Both the position numbers and the translations under genes were made by a program. Below the pieces are notes generated by a model, which did no database searches, was not told where the DNA came from, and saw only the letters and a program-made list of their open reading frames with translations. A stretch of DNA of 64,000 nt from Falsiruegeria litorea R37 (lineage in GTDB: Bacteria > Pseudomonadota > Alphaproteobacteria > Rhodobacterales > Rhodobacteraceae). Below, one piece after another: positions 26,417 to 35,930 of the stretch. How positions within the stretch are numbered: position 1 is the first letter of the stretch; each line of letters opens with the position of its first letter. Location of the stretch: assembly GCF_900172225.1 (NCBI RefSeq), contig NZ_FWFO01000006.1:1-64000 (forward strand), in the 5' to 3' direction.

Positions 26417-26433
26417 ATAATATTGTGTTATGC
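26413..26433. promoter_or_regulatory. LysR-type box in the lysR-ugpB intergenic region
   Basis: GCATA and TATGC are perfect inverted repeats separated by exactly 11 bases, the T-N11-A form of LysR-type binding sites. The box covers the ATG assumed for the LysR gene and lies about 80 bases before ugpB. Confidence 0.65.
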
Positions 26434-26512
26434 TTTTTGTCAAAAAACTTTTGCTTGCATTATGATCAAGCTTGCACACTCTTTGCGCATCCAATGTACG
26501 GGGAGACAAAAA

Positions 26513-27814
26513 ATGTCTGTTAAATCCATTCTCTGCTCGACGGCCATTCTGGCCTCGTTTGCAACAACAACTTTCGCTGAAACCGAGGTTCAGTGGTGGC
26601 ACGCCATGGGCGGCACCAACGGCGAGCGCGTCAACAAGATCGCCGAAGATTTCAATGCCACGCAGGACGAGTACAAGGTCGTTCCGGTCTACAAGGGCAA
26701 CTATACCGAAACCATGACCGCCGCGATTGCTGCATTCCGTGCGAAAGAGCACCCGCAGATCGTTCAGGTGTTCGAGGTCGGCACCGCGACCATGATGGCC
26801 GCCAAAGGCGCAATCGTTCCGGTTGAGCAGATGATGAAGGACGCGGGCGAGCCGTTTGATGGCGACGCGTTCCTGCCGGCGGTTGTGTCGTACTATCAGA
26901 CGCCCGAAGGTGAACTGCTGTCGATGCCCTTCAACAGCTCGACCCCGGTTCTGTGGTACAACAAAGACGCGCTGGACGCGGCTGGCGCCAAGGTTCCCGA
27001 AACCTGGGGCGAAGTGAAAGAGACCGCGCAGAAACTGGTCGACAACGGCATGGACTGCGGCGTTTCGTTTGGCTGGCAATCTTGGGTCATGATCGAGAAC
27101 TTCTCGGCCTGGCACAACCTGGAACTGGGCACCAAGGAAAACGGATTCTCTGGCTTCGACACCGAGTTCACGTTCAACAACGAAAAGGTCGCGGCCCGTC
27201 TGGATGACATCGCATCCATGTCCGAAGGCAACTTGTTCAAATACGGCGGTCGTCGCGGCGACAGCCTGCCGATGTTCACCAATGGCGAATGCGGCATGTG
27301 GTTGAACTCTTCGGCCTACTATGGCTCGATGGTGAGCCAGGCGAAGTTCAACTTTGGTCAGACCATGTTGCCGCTCGACACATCCGTGGCAGATGCGCCG
27401 CAGAACTCGATCATCGGTGGCGCCACCTTGTGGGTTCTGGGCGGCCACGATGCCGAAGAATACAAAGGCACGGCCAAGTTCATGACCTATCTGTCCTCGC
27501 CCGAAGTCCAGGCGTGGTGGCACCAGGAAACCGGCTATGTTCCGATCACCACCGCCGCCTACGAGCTGTCGAAAGAGCAGGGTTTCTATGACAGCAACCC
27601 CGGCACCGACACCGCGATCAAGCAGCTGAGCCTGAACACCCCCACCGCCAACTCGCGCGGTCTGCGGTTCGGCAACTTCGTTCAGGTCCGTGACGTGATC
27701 AACGAAGAGATGGAAGCGGTATGGAGCGGCGAAAAGAACGCAACCGACGCCCTGAACGCAGCCGTCGAGCGTGGCAATGCCCTGCTGCGCAAGTTCGAAC
27801 GCTCGGCCAACTAA
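26513..27814 (+). CDS. ugpB: Glycerol-3-phosphate ABC transporter, periplasmic binding protein UgpB
   Basis: A 433-residue periplasmic binding protein with a signal peptide ending in TTFAET, then VQWWHAMGGTNGERV, VYKGNYTETM and VPVYKGN-like segments that mark UgpB. It binds sn-glycerol-3-phosphate or glycerophosphodiesters for the UgpAEC transporter. GGGGAGA lies before the ATG at 26513; the earlier in-frame ATG at 26423 lies in the promoter region and is rejected. It heads the ugpBAEC-ugpQ operon, with a strong stem-loop after it. Confidence 0.95.
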   Translation: MSVKSILCSTAILASFATTTFAETEVQWWHAMGGTNGERVNKIAEDFNATQDEYKVVPVYKGNYTETMTAAIAAFRAKEHPQIVQVFEVGTATMMAAKGAIVPVEQMMKDAGEPFDGDAFLPAVVSYYQTPEGELLSMPFNSSTPVLWYNKDALDAAGAKVPETWGEVKETAQKLVDNGMDCGVSFGWQSWVMIENFSAWHNLELGTKENGFSGFDTEFTFNNEKVAARLDDIASMSEGNLFKYGGRRGDSLPMFTNGECGMWLNSSAYYGSMVSQAKFNFGQTMLPLDTSVADAPQNSIIGGATLWVLGGHDAEEYKGTAKFMTYLSSPEVQAWWHQETGYVPITTAAYELSKEQGFYDSNPGTDTAIKQLSLNTPTANSRGLRFGNFVQVRDVINEEMEAVWSGEKNATDALNAAVERGNALLRKFERSAN

Positions 27815-27833
27815 GCCTTTTTTGAAACACCGA

Positions 27834-27861
27834 CCATGCCGCCCCCAATCGGGCGGCATGG
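27834..27861 (+). terminator. Stem-loop between ugpB and ugpA (attenuator)
   Basis: Perfect 11-base arms CCATGCCGCCC and GGGCGGCATGG enclose CCAATC and are followed by TTTTC. It sits 20 bases after the ugpB stop and 26 before ugpA, so it probably stops or protects part of the transcript, giving excess binding protein over permease. Confidence 0.8.
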
Positions 27862-27886
27862 TTTTCGCATTTGAACAGGCAAAAGC

Positions 27887-28768
27887 ATGCTGAAACGCGT
27901 TCACTTTCCATCATCGCCCCTGCCCTATCTGCTGGTGGCGCCACAGTTGGCCATCACGTTGATCTTTTTCATCTGGCCCGCAAGCCAAGCGATGTATCAG
28001 TCATTCCTGATCGAAGACGCCTTTGGCCTGGGGTCCGAATTTGTCTGGTTCGAAAACTTCCAGATCCTTTGGGAAGATAGCCATTACCATGCCGCATTCT
28101 GGCGTACGGCTGTGTTTTCCGTGCTTGTCGCGGCGCTGTCGATGGGGTTTGCACTGATACTTGCCGGGTTTGCGCAGCGCGTGGTGCGCGGCGCGATGTT
28201 CTATCGCACGCTGCTGATTTGGCCTTATGCGATTGCGCCGGTTCTGGCTGGTGCGCTGTGGGTGTTCATGTTCAACCCTACGCTTGGCATTTTGCCCTAT
28301 TTTCTGGAATTCGTGGGCATCACCTGGAACCACTATTTGAATGGTGGTCAGGCCATGGCGCTGGTCATTCTGGCCGCGGCTTGGAAACAGGTGGCATATA
28401 ACTTCCTGTTCTATCTTGCGGCGATGCAGTCGATCCCGAACTCGGTGATCGAAGCGGCCGCAATTGATGGCGCAGGCCCCGGACGCCGGTTCTGGACGAT
28501 TATCTTTCCGTTGATCTCTCCCACCACATTCTTCTTGCTGGTAATCAACATGGTCTACGCATTTTTTGAAACCTTCGGGATCATCCACGCGGTGACCCAG
28601 GGTGGGCCCGGTTCCTCGACCACGATCCTGGTCTACAAGGTGTTCAACGACGGCTTTGTCGGCCTCGACCTTGGTGGGTCAGCCGCGCAATCCGTGATCC
28701 TGATGGTGCTGGTCATCGCGATGACTGTCGTCCAGTTCCGCTATGTCGAACGAAAGGTGGAATACTGA
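27887..28768 (+). CDS. ugpA: Glycerol-3-phosphate ABC transporter permease UgpA
   Basis: A 293-residue inner-membrane permease with six predicted membrane segments and the EAA loop ([20 protein letters not shown]) near residue 186 that contacts the ATPase. It forms the membrane channel with UgpE. The gene overlaps ugpE by one base (TGATG), so the two subunits are translated together in equal amounts. Confidence 0.95.
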   Translation: MLKRVHFPSSPLPYLLVAPQLAITLIFFIWPASQAMYQSFLIEDAFGLGSEFVWFENFQILWEDSHYHAAFWRTAVFSVLVAALSMGFALILAGFAQRVVRGAMFYRTLLIWPYAIAPVLAGALWVFMFNPTLGILPYFLEFVGITWNHYLNGGQAMALVILAAAWKQVAYNFLFYLAAMQSIPNSVIEAAAIDGAGPGRRFWTIIFPLISPTTFFLLVINMVYAFFETFGIIHAVTQGGPGSSTTILVYKVFNDGFVGLDLGGSAAQSVILMVLVIAMTVVQFRYVERKVEY

Positions 28769-29619
28769 TGGTTGAAAACCGCCCCCTTGCCGATGTCATC
28801 ACCCACCTCGTTCTGGTGCTTGGCGTCATCGCCATCGCCCTGCCGATCTGGATCACCTTTGTCGCCGCCTCGCATGACGAGATCCGCATGTCCCAGGCCC
28901 CGCTGCCCTTGTGGCCCGGTGATCAGCTGTGGGTAAACCTGAAACAAACCCTGTTCGGCGAGGGGCTAAGCGGGACTGAGACCGCGCCCGTCTGGCTGAT
29001 GCTGCTCAATAGCCTGTCGATGGCCCTGATGATCTCGCTTGGCAAAATCGCCATTTCGCTGCTGTCGGCCTTTGCCATCGTCTATTTCAAGTTTCCGTTC
29101 CGCATGACCTGTTTCTGGATGATCTTCATCACCCTGATGCTGCCGGTCGAGGTGCGCATTCTGCCCACGTTCGAGGTGGTCGCGAACCTTGGCATGCTCA
29201 ACAGCTATTGGGGCCTGTCGATCCCGTTGATTGCTTCGGCCACCGCGACCTTCATGTTCCGTCAGGTGTTCCTGACCGTGCCCGACGAGATGCTGGAAAG
29301 CGCGCGAATCGACGGTGCGGGGCCGATGCGATTCTTCTGGGACATCCTGCTGCCGCTGAGCCGGACAAATATTGCGGCGCTGTTTGTCATCCTCTTCATC
29401 TTTGGCTGGAACCAATACCTCTGGCCGCTGCTCATCACCACCGATACGTCGATGACCACAATCGTCATGTCGATAAAGCAGATGCTTGAGGCAGCTGAAC
29501 AAAGCCCGCAGTGGAACATCATCATGATGACCGCGCTTCTGGCGATGATCCCCCCGATCTTCGTCGTGATCTCGATGCAAAAGCTCTTTGTGCAGGGCTT
29601 GACCGAAACCGACAAATAG
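28768..29619 (+). CDS. ugpE: Glycerol-3-phosphate ABC transporter permease UgpE
   Basis: A 283-residue permease with six membrane segments and an EAA loop (LESARIDGAGPMRFFWDI) near residue 176. It partners UgpA. The C-terminal KLFVQGLTETDK and the FIFGWNQYLWPL segment are typical of UgpE. It starts within the ugpA stop and is followed 12 bases later by ugpC. Confidence 0.95.
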   Translation: MVENRPLADVITHLVLVLGVIAIALPIWITFVAASHDEIRMSQAPLPLWPGDQLWVNLKQTLFGEGLSGTETAPVWLMLLNSLSMALMISLGKIAISLLSAFAIVYFKFPFRMTCFWMIFITLMLPVEVRILPTFEVVANLGMLNSYWGLSIPLIASATATFMFRQVFLTVPDEMLESARIDGAGPMRFFWDILLPLSRTNIAALFVILFIFGWNQYLWPLLITTDTSMTTIVMSIKQMLEAAEQSPQWNIIMMTALLAMIPPIFVVISMQKLFVQGLTETDK

Positions 29620-29631
29620 GACGCCCAAGAC

Positions 29632-30687
29632 ATGGCTGACATCACACTGACCGATCTGACCAAATCTTATGGCCCGACCGAAGTCCTGCACCACATCGAG
29701 GGCGACATAAATGATGGCGAGTTCATCGTCATCGTCGGCCCTTCGGGCTGTGGCAAGTCGACCCTGCTGCGTATGGTGGCGGGGCTGGAAACCGTGACCT
29801 CTGGCGAAATCCAGATCGGTGGCAAGCGGGTGAATGAGCTGGAGCCGTCTGCCCGCGACATCGCGATGGTGTTTCAGAATTACGCTCTGTATCCGCATAT
29901 GAGTGTGCGCGAGAACATGGCGTATGGCTTGAAGATCCGCAAACTGTCCAAGGACGAAATCAACCGACGCGTCGAAGAGGCCGCCGACATCCTGGAAATC
30001 CGTCAGTACCTGGACCGCAAGCCCCGGCAATTGTCGGGTGGTCAGCGTCAGCGGGTTGCCATGGGTCGCGCCATCGTGCGTGACCCGCAGGTGTTCCTGT
30101 TTGACGAACCGCTGTCGAACCTCGATGCCAAGCTGCGGGTGCAAATGCGGCTCGAGATCCGCAAGCTGCAACAGCGCCTTGGCGTGACCTCGATCTATGT
30201 GACCCACGATCAGGTCGAGGCGATGACATTGGGCGACCGGCTGATGGTGCTGAACGGCGGCTATGTCGAGCAGTTCGGCACGCCGATTGAGCTGTATGAT
30301 CGTCCCGCATCTGTTTTTGTGGCCGGTTTCATTGGCAGCCCCGCGATGAATTTCATTCCGGCGCAGGCAACGGGTGGCACCATCTCCTTGCCCGCTGGCG
30401 CGCAGGTGAACAGTGTAACGGAAGCGAAGGGCGACGTTCTTCTGGGTATGCGCCCCGAGCATCTGACACCCGACGAAAACGGGCCTGTGTCCATCGACGT
30501 CGAGATGGTCGAGCAATTGGGTGCCAACACGTTGCTTCACGGCACGCTCAGTGGGACCAACCATGAAATGGTGGCCTCCGTCGCCGGTCACGTCGCAGCG
30601 GACAGCGGGGCGCAACGGCGTTTCTCGATCTCGCCTGACCTGGTTCATCTGTTTGATACCCAGACCGAGAAGCGGTTGAACCCATGA
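29632..30687 (+). CDS. ugpC: Glycerol-3-phosphate ABC transporter ATP-binding protein UgpC
   Basis: A 351-residue ABC ATPase of the MalK/UgpC type. It shows Walker [10 protein letters not shown] (36-44), Q-loop Q82, signature LSGGQ (134-138), Walker B FLFDEP (155-160) and a C-terminal regulatory TOBE-like domain. It powers uptake by UgpBAE from the cytoplasm. Its last four bases overlap the ugpQ start (ATGA). MalK-type regulatory domains can bind enzyme or PII partners; no such site could be judged here. Confidence 0.95.
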   Translation: MADITLTDLTKSYGPTEVLHHIEGDINDGEFIVIVGPSGCGKSTLLRMVAGLETVTSGEIQIGGKRVNELEPSARDIAMVFQNYALYPHMSVRENMAYGLKIRKLSKDEINRRVEEAADILEIRQYLDRKPRQLSGGQRQRVAMGRAIVRDPQVFLFDEPLSNLDAKLRVQMRLEIRKLQQRLGVTSIYVTHDQVEAMTLGDRLMVLNGGYVEQFGTPIELYDRPASVFVAGFIGSPAMNFIPAQATGGTISLPAGAQVNSVTEAKGDVLLGMRPEHLTPDENGPVSIDVEMVEQLGANTLLHGTLSGTNHEMVASVAGHVAADSGAQRRFSISPDLVHLFDTQTEKRLNP

Positions 30688-31634
30688 CAACCTTTCCCCA
30701 GCTTGACGCCTTTCGGCGCGGCCCGGGCCTGATCCGATTGGTGGGGCATCGCGGCGCGCGCGGGGTCATGCCCGAGAACACGATGGAGGGGTTCGAGTTT
30801 ACGCTGGCCTGCGGTGTCACGTTGCTGGAATTCGATGTCGCCATCACCCGCGACGGCGTGCCGGTCATCACCCACAACCACCACCTGACACGCTCGGTCG
30901 CGCGGGATGCGTCAGGCGCCTGGTTGCAAGGTGAAGAGCCGAAACTGTCAGCGCTGACTTGGGACGAACTGGCCCAATACGATGTTGGCGGGCTGGACGG
31001 GCAGAGCGCCTATGGCCAGCGGTTTCCCGACCAGGCCTACCTGAACGGCGTGCGCATCCCTCGTTTGCGCGACCTGTGTGATCTGGTGGCGCAGCCACAG
31101 CACAAAGACGTGCACCTGATGCTGGAAATCAAGTCGGATCCCGAGCGACTGCAAGACGCTACAGCTCGCGCCGAGATCGTCGCCGCCGTCATCGCAGAGG
31201 TGCGTAGCGCCGGGCTGACCCAGCGAACGTTGATGCACAGCTTTGACTGGAACTTGCTGGCCGAATGTGCGCGGCAAGCACCAGAGATGCCCACCTCATT
31301 CCTGACGCAACTGCCCGAGAATGACGCAGATGTTGGAGAGGACGAGGCGACGCAGGCGGGGCCAGAGATCACGGCGGACACCTATAACACCTTGCCCGGT
31401 CTGGTGGCCGAGGCGGGTGGCAAATTGTGGTGCCCCTACTATCTGGACGTCACGGCAGACAGCGTTTTGCGGGCGCGTGAGTTGGGTTTGATCGTGGCCG
31501 TCTGGACCGTGAATGAACCGGACGACATCGACCAGATGATCGATCTGGGCGTCGATGCCATCGTCACCGACTACCCTGGCCGGGTGCAGCGCAAGCTGCT
31601 GGATCGAGGGCAGGATTGGTTGGAGCGGGGTTAA
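30684..31634 (+). CDS. ugpQ: Glycerophosphodiester phosphodiesterase UgpQ
   Basis: A 316-residue GDPD-family enzyme with the family motif GHRGARG (H22, R23), metal-site E49 and D51 (LEFDV) and H64 in THNHH. It hydrolyses glycerophosphodiesters such as glycerophosphocholine to glycerol-3-phosphate and an alcohol. No signal peptide is visible, so it acts in the cytoplasm on diesters brought in by Ugp. It is the last gene of the ugp operon; its end overlaps the convergent ureohydrolase gene by four bases. Confidence 0.94.
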   Translation: MTTFPQLDAFRRGPGLIRLVGHRGARGVMPENTMEGFEFTLACGVTLLEFDVAITRDGVPVITHNHHLTRSVARDASGAWLQGEEPKLSALTWDELAQYDVGGLDGQSAYGQRFPDQAYLNGVRIPRLRDLCDLVAQPQHKDVHLMLEIKSDPERLQDATARAEIVAAVIAEVRSAGLTQRTLMHSFDWNLLAECARQAPEMPTSFLTQLPENDADVGEDEATQAGPEITADTYNTLPGLVAEAGGKLWCPYYLDVTADSVLRARELGLIVAVWTVNEPDDIDQMIDLGVDAIVTDYPGRVQRKLLDRGQDWLERG

Positions 31635-32608
31635 CCCCGCGCCACGAGGGCTTGCGACAAAACACACATCAACTCGAACATCAGCGAAATCCCAAGCCAG
31701 GCCGTGCCCCCGCCTTGATCAAAAGGCGGGGAGACCTCGACCAGATCCGCCCCGATCAGGTTCAAGCCTGCAAGCTCGCGAATAACCTGCTGCGCTTGAA
31801 AACTGGTCGGACCACCAATCTCGGGCGTGCCGGTGCCAGGCGCATAGGTCGGATCGACAAAATCGATGTCATAGGTGCAATAGGTGGGCTGATTGCCCAG
31901 GATCTGCCGAGCCTCGCGCATAACATCCGGGATGCCGCGATCAAGCAGCTCTTCGATCCGGATGATCCGCACGCCCTGTTCGATGCCCCATTCAACGTCT
32001 TCGATGTTATAGGCCGTGCCGCGGATGCCGATCTGGACAAAGCGTTTGGGGTCCACCAGCCCCTCTTCGATCGCGCGGCGGAACGGGGTGCCGTGGGTAA
32101 ACTTATTGCCGCCAAAATAGCTGTCAAACAGGTCCGTGTGGCTGTCGAACTGGATCAGGCCAACAGGTCCGTCACTCGCCAAGGCGCGCAGGATCGGTAA
32201 GCTTGACAGGTGATCCCCGCCCGCCGTCATCGGGACAATGCCGTTGTTTTTCAGGTCGGTATAGAATTCTGCAATCCTGTTCAGACTGTCCTGAATGTCG
32301 ATCGGGTTCGGCGGCACGTCACCCAGGTCGGCGCAATTCACCGATGCAAAGGGATTTACCCCAGTCGCTGCATTCATCGCCCGGATCATCGAGGAATAGT
32401 CGCGCAGCTGCCGCGGGCCATGTCGCGCACCGGCCCGATTTGTTGTGCCCCCATCCCACGGGACGCCCACCAAGCCCATTTGAACATCCCCGTATCTGTC
32501 ATGATCGGGGGTCAGATGCGGCAAGCGCATGAAGGTGGGAACGCCCGCAAACCGCGGCAAATCCATCGCGGACACAGGTTGAAAGAAAGGATCACCGCCG
32601 CCGACCAT
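31631..32608 (-). CDS. Ureohydrolase (agmatinase/guanidinobutyrase family)
   Basis: A 325-residue manganese ureohydrolase with all metal-binding motifs: GGDHLSSLP, DSHTDLFDS and DIDFVDP. It removes urea from a guanidino compound. Agmatinase (SpeB), guanidinobutyrase and guanidinopropionase are all in this family and cannot be separated by eye. A strong GGAGGTG precedes the ATG at 32608. It stands alone between ugpQ (convergent) and the malyl-CoA lyase gene. The two amine-oxidase-like flavoproteins at 40-42.5 kb could take its putrescine-like product, but no direct operon link exists. Confidence 0.9.
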   Translation of the reverse strand: MVGGGDPFFQPVSAMDLPRFAGVPTFMRLPHLTPDHDRYGDVQMGLVGVPWDGGTTNRAGARHGPRQLRDYSSMIRAMNAATGVNPFASVNCADLGDVPPNPIDIQDSLNRIAEFYTDLKNNGIVPMTAGGDHLSSLPILRALASDGPVGLIQFDSHTDLFDSYFGGNKFTHGTPFRRAIEEGLVDPKRFVQIGIRGTAYNIEDVEWGIEQGVRIIRIEELLDRGIPDVMREARQILGNQPTYCTYDIDFVDPTYAPGTGTPEIGGPTSFQAQQVIRELAGLNLIGADLVEVSPPFDQGGGTAWLGISLMFELMCVLSQALVARG

Positions 32609-32675
32609 ATCGCACCTCCAAGGCTTTACTTTGGGTCACTATGCAGAGTGGCTGGCGTGTTTCAAAGCGTTAATC

Positions 32676-32707
32676 GCCGGTGCCCGATTGAGTTTTCGGG
32701 CACCGGC
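32676..32707 (-). terminator. Strong hairpin after the malyl-CoA lyase gene
   Basis: Perfect 12-base arms GCCGGTGCCCGA and TCGGGCACCGGC enclose an 8-base loop, 10 bases past the malyl-CoA lyase stop. There is no T-run after it on the minus strand, so it may act as an mRNA end stabiliser or a weak terminator. Confidence 0.65.
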
Positions 32708-32716
32708 TGGTGTCGG

Positions 32717-33694
32717 TTAAGCGCCTGAAATCTGGCGTGCTTTTTCAACCAGAACCTCGGCCTGACGGATCGAAGCGTAGTCGATCAAACGACCGTCCAG
32801 AGACACCGCACCCTTGCCCGCAGCCTCGGCATCGGCCATCGCCTCGAGAATGCGCTGCGCTTTGGTGACTTCGGCGTCACTGGGTGACATGACCTCGTTG
32901 GCGAGCGCAATCTGGCTGGGATGGATAGCCCATTTGCCTTCGCAACCCAGAACGGCGGCACGTTTTGCGGCCGCTTTGTAGCCTTCGGGGTCCTGGAAAT
33001 CACCGAACGGACCATCAATCGGGCGTAGCCCGTTGGCCCGCGCCGCAACCACCATCCGTGCCAGAGCGTAGTGCCACATGTCGCCCCAATGGGTCATGCG
33101 CGCGCCGTCATCCATCGGGTCGGTCAGCACCGAATAATCGGGGTTCACACCGCCGATGATTGTGGTCCGCGCACGGGTGCTCGCGGCATAGTCGGCAACC
33201 CCGAAATGAAGGCTCTCATTCCGCTTGGATGCGGCCGCAATTTCGCTGACATTTTGCATACCCAAAGCGGTCTCGATGATGTGCTCAAATCCGATCCGTT
33301 TTTTCAGACCTTTGGCGTCCTCGATCTGGGTCACCAGCATGTCGACGGCATAGACATCTGCGGATGTTCCGACCTTGGGGATCATGATCAGATCGAGGCG
33401 TTCGCCGGCCTGCTCAACCACGTCCACCACATCGCGGTACATGTAGTGCGTGTCCAATCCGTTGATGCGCACCGACATCGTCTTGGTGCCCCAATCAATG
33501 TCGTTTAGGGCCGCGATGATATTCTTGCGCGCCTGTTCTTTTTCGTCGGGTGCAACCGCATCTTCGAGGTCGAGGAAGATCACATCGACGTCGGATTTTG
33601 CAGCTTTTTCAAACATTTGTGACTGCGAGCCAGGAATGGCCAATTCGCTGCGATTTAGCCGTGCCGGGGCTTGTTCGATGGGGAGAAAACTCAT
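32717..33694 (-). CDS. mcl: L-malyl-CoA/beta-methylmalyl-CoA lyase (HpcH/HpaI family)
   Basis: A 325-residue lyase close to Rhodobacter Mcl1: VIFLDLEDAVAPDEK near residue 40, RINGLDT, IMIPKVG, GPFGDFQD and GKWAIHPSQIALANEV. It cleaves malyl-CoA to acetyl-CoA and glyoxylate, closing the serine cycle. The ATG at 33694 has AAGGAG upstream; a longer in-frame start 15 codons earlier is atypical. It lies 122 bases after the LuxR-type regulator on the same strand and opposite the rest of the serine-cycle genes, whose product malyl-CoA it consumes. A hairpin follows it. Confidence 0.92.
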   Translation of the reverse strand: MSFLPIEQAPARLNRSELAIPGSQSQMFEKAAKSDVDVIFLDLEDAVAPDEKEQARKNIIAALNDIDWGTKTMSVRINGLDTHYMYRDVVDVVEQAGERLDLIMIPKVGTSADVYAVDMLVTQIEDAKGLKKRIGFEHIIETALGMQNVSEIAAASKRNESLHFGVADYAASTRARTTIIGGVNPDYSVLTDPMDDGARMTHWGDMWHYALARMVVAARANGLRPIDGPFGDFQDPEGYKAAAKRAAVLGCEGKWAIHPSQIALANEVMSPSDAEVTKAQRILEAMADAEAAGKGAVSLDGRLIDYASIRQAEVLVEKARQISGA

Positions 33695-33816
33695 CTGTGA
33701 CCGCTCCTTTTCAATCTGGTCAGTGGACGTGACGGCCACAAAAGGAGCGAGAATCGCGCGCTGTCAAGAAATTTTATTGCGCACAATCGCATACATTTGA
33801 AACATGATTCACCCTC

Positions 33817-34497
33817 TCATTCGGAGTCGGAACTCTCTCCCGGAAGGCGCGAGGAATAGTAGAACGCGATGGCCTGCGCCCGGTTCTTGACCGAGAGCTT
33901 TTCGAAGAGGTTCGAGAGGTGAAATTTGACCGTATTGATGGTGATCCCGAGCTCCTTGGACAGCTCGCGATTTGTCAGCCCTTTCGACAGCGCCTCGAGC
34001 ATCGTTCGTTCACGTCGCGACAGGCTGTGGATCGGGTCTTTTTGCAGCTCGCGCACGTCGATGTAGGGAAACACCATCTTGCCTGCGGCAACGTCGGCGC
34101 AAGTGGTCAAAAGACCTTCGACATCGCCGGCCTTGTCGGCAAACCCTGCCGCCCCCGCCGTCATCGCCAGACGGGGCAGATCGCCGTTGCCATCGCCGTA
34201 AACCACCAGTCGGGGCGCGTTGACCTGATCGCGCAGCACCTCGATCAACTTGGCGGCCCCCAGAACCGGCAGATCCCAGTCGATGACGCCAACCTGAACC
34301 GGCACTCGCATCACCGTGCCCAGGAACCCTTCGGCGGTGGCAGAGGTGGCCACAAGCGAGAATCGCGGATCACGGTCAAAAATCTCGGACATGGCCGACA
34401 GAACCAGCGGATTGCTGTTGGCCAGCATGACGTCGATTGGCTTTGCAGGTGCAGCAAGATCTTGCATTTTCAGCTCATTTTCCCGGAACCTACCCAT
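33817..34497 (-). CDS. LuxR/NarL-type transcriptional regulator of the serine-cycle block
   Basis: A 226-residue protein with a receiver-like N-terminal domain (VMLANSNPLVLSAM; D in VIDWDLPVLGA) and a C-terminal LuxR helix-turn-helix near residues 160-215 (LSRRERTMLEALSKGLTNRE, then ITINTVKFHLSNLFEKL). The usual acidic pocket of a receiver is only partly kept, so phosphorylation is doubtful. The ATG at 34497 is used, but ATG at 34467 is equally possible. It is divergent from the serine-glyoxylate aminotransferase gene and upstream of mcl, so it probably controls both. TACCC repeats at 34489-34575 may be its sites; one of them spans its own start region. Confidence 0.87.
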   Translation of the reverse strand: MGRFRENELKMQDLAAPAKPIDVMLANSNPLVLSAMSEIFDRDPRFSLVATSATAEGFLGTVMRVPVQVGVIDWDLPVLGAAKLIEVLRDQVNAPRLVVYGDGNGDLPRLAMTAGAAGFADKAGDVEGLLTTCADVAAGKMVFPYIDVRELQKDPIHSLSRRERTMLEALSKGLTNRELSKELGITINTVKFHLSNLFEKLSVKNRAQAIAFYYSSRLPGESSDSE

Positions 34498-34575
34498 TCG
34501 GGTAGGACATAATTTGGTATACTTTCGTATCCTTACACTAAAGGGTGGGCATTTTCCTACCCATTTAGCTACCCA
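34489..34575. promoter_or_regulatory. TACCC repeat cluster in the divergent serine-cycle promoter
   Basis: CCTACCCATTCGGGTAGG (34489-34506) is a perfect 7+4+7 inverted repeat, and two further CTACCCA copies (34557-34563 and 34569-34575) repeat with a 12-base period. They flank the LuxR-type gene start and the promoter of the aminotransferase operon and are good operator candidates. Confidence 0.6.
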
Positions 34576-34676
34576 AAAGCAGGATTAACGGGCGTTGTGA
34601 GAAAACTCAATCGGGTTTTTTCTCTGTCGAACGATCAAACTCCCCCTGATCGGGGGCCGCAACCTGAGGTCAATTG

Positions 34677-35921
34677 ATGAACGCGCTAACCGCCTTTCCC
34701 CCTCTCGACATCCCCGAGACGATTGCCGCAGGTCCCGGCCCCGGCCAGACCGACACCCGTGTCCTTGCCCGGTTTGCCGGTGCCGGTCTGGCCGACCACA
34801 TGCAGGCCGACGTGTTGCGGGGCATGATCGAATGCAAGCATATGCTGCGCAGCCTTTGGGGCACCACGAACACCTACACCTTCGGCGTGGCCGGAACTGG
34901 GTGGAGCGGTCTGGACGCGATGTTCTGCGCCGTTCAGCCGGGCGACACGGTTGTGGCCTTCGTCAACGGCACCTTTTCGGGCATCGACGGCCAGACCCTG
35001 CGGATGAAAGCTGCAACCGCAGACGAACTGGCCGCCAATCCGCTGGATCCGCTGGCCGCATCAGTCGTGACCATCAACGTGCCGCACGGGACATCCGTGA
35101 CACGCGAGGTGATCGAGGCTGCGCTGACCGAACACAAACCGAAATGGGCCTTCATGGCGCATTGGGAAACCGGATCAGGCCGGATCAACGACATCCGCGC
35201 GCTATCGGATGCGTGCCAAGCAACCGGTGCCATGGGCCTGGTCGACGCGGTGTCGTCGCTGGGTGTCTCGGATTTTGCCATCGACGACTATCCGGGCATC
35301 GTCGGTTGGGCGTCCTGCCCACAAAAAGGTGTCGCCTGCCTGCCGCTGACCTATGCTCCGGTCAGCTTTTCGGATCGCTACATCGACGTGCTCAAAGAAA
35401 CCGGCGCGCGCACCTATGCGCACCATCCGATCCTGGAAGCGCGTCATTGGGCGATCATCGACGGTAAGGATGCGGAAAAAGGCACCTATCACCGCACGCA
35501 CTCGGGCTATGCCGTCGCCGCATTCCATGAAGCCTTGCGGATCGCGCTGGAAGACGGTGTTGCCAACCGCGCAGCTGAATACACCCGGCACGAAGCAATC
35601 CTGCGCGAAGCGGTCACCGTCATGGGCTGTGACGTCACATCGAATATGACCAGCCTTTTGGTTCTGGACCTGCCGCCCGCGTTCAAAGGGCGCGAGATGG
35701 AGCTGGTTCAAGCCTGCCGCGCGCAAGGGTTCGGCATCTGGCCCACCCTGTCGGAACCGGTACAGGTGCGCATCGGCATTCTGAACCTGCTGTCAGAACA
35801 GACGATCACCGATATTGCTCTGCGATTTGGTCAGGCCCTGAATGACCTGGGCGCCCAGATCGACCTGGCAGAGATCGAAACCCTTCTTCGCAACCGCTAC
35901 TCCGAAGCACTCGCAGCGTAA
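34677..35921 (+). CDS. sga: Serine-glyoxylate aminotransferase
   Basis: A 414-residue class V PLP aminotransferase with D190 (GLVDAVSS) and the PLP lysine K217 (SCPQKGVA). N-terminal GPGPGQTDTRVL and the WGTTNTYTFGVAGTG segment are typical of serine-glyoxylate aminotransferases. It converts serine and glyoxylate to hydroxypyruvate and glycine in the serine cycle. The start is ATG 34677, with GAGG upstream; a TTG directly before it is not needed. It heads an operon with mtkA, mtkB and a hydroxypyruvate reductase. Confidence 0.93.
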   Translation: MNALTAFPPLDIPETIAAGPGPGQTDTRVLARFAGAGLADHMQADVLRGMIECKHMLRSLWGTTNTYTFGVAGTGWSGLDAMFCAVQPGDTVVAFVNGTFSGIDGQTLRMKAATADELAANPLDPLAASVVTINVPHGTSVTREVIEAALTEHKPKWAFMAHWETGSGRINDIRALSDACQATGAMGLVDAVSSLGVSDFAIDDYPGIVGWASCPQKGVACLPLTYAPVSFSDRYIDVLKETGARTYAHHPILEARHWAIIDGKDAEKGTYHRTHSGYAVAAFHEALRIALEDGVANRAAEYTRHEAILREAVTVMGCDVTSNMTSLLVLDLPPAFKGREMELVQACRAQGFGIWPTLSEPVQVRIGILNLLSEQTITDIALRFGQALNDLGAQIDLAEIETLLRNRYSEALAA

Positions 35922-35930
35922 GGTGAGACA

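Noticed and set aside
26417-27904. N-terminal extension of the LysR frame by 496 codons
   Set aside because: It runs antisense through ugpB; the LysR helix-turn-helix begins near 26370.
28966-30690. A 574-codon open frame on the minus strand
   Set aside because: Antisense to ugpE and ugpC, whose motifs are clear.
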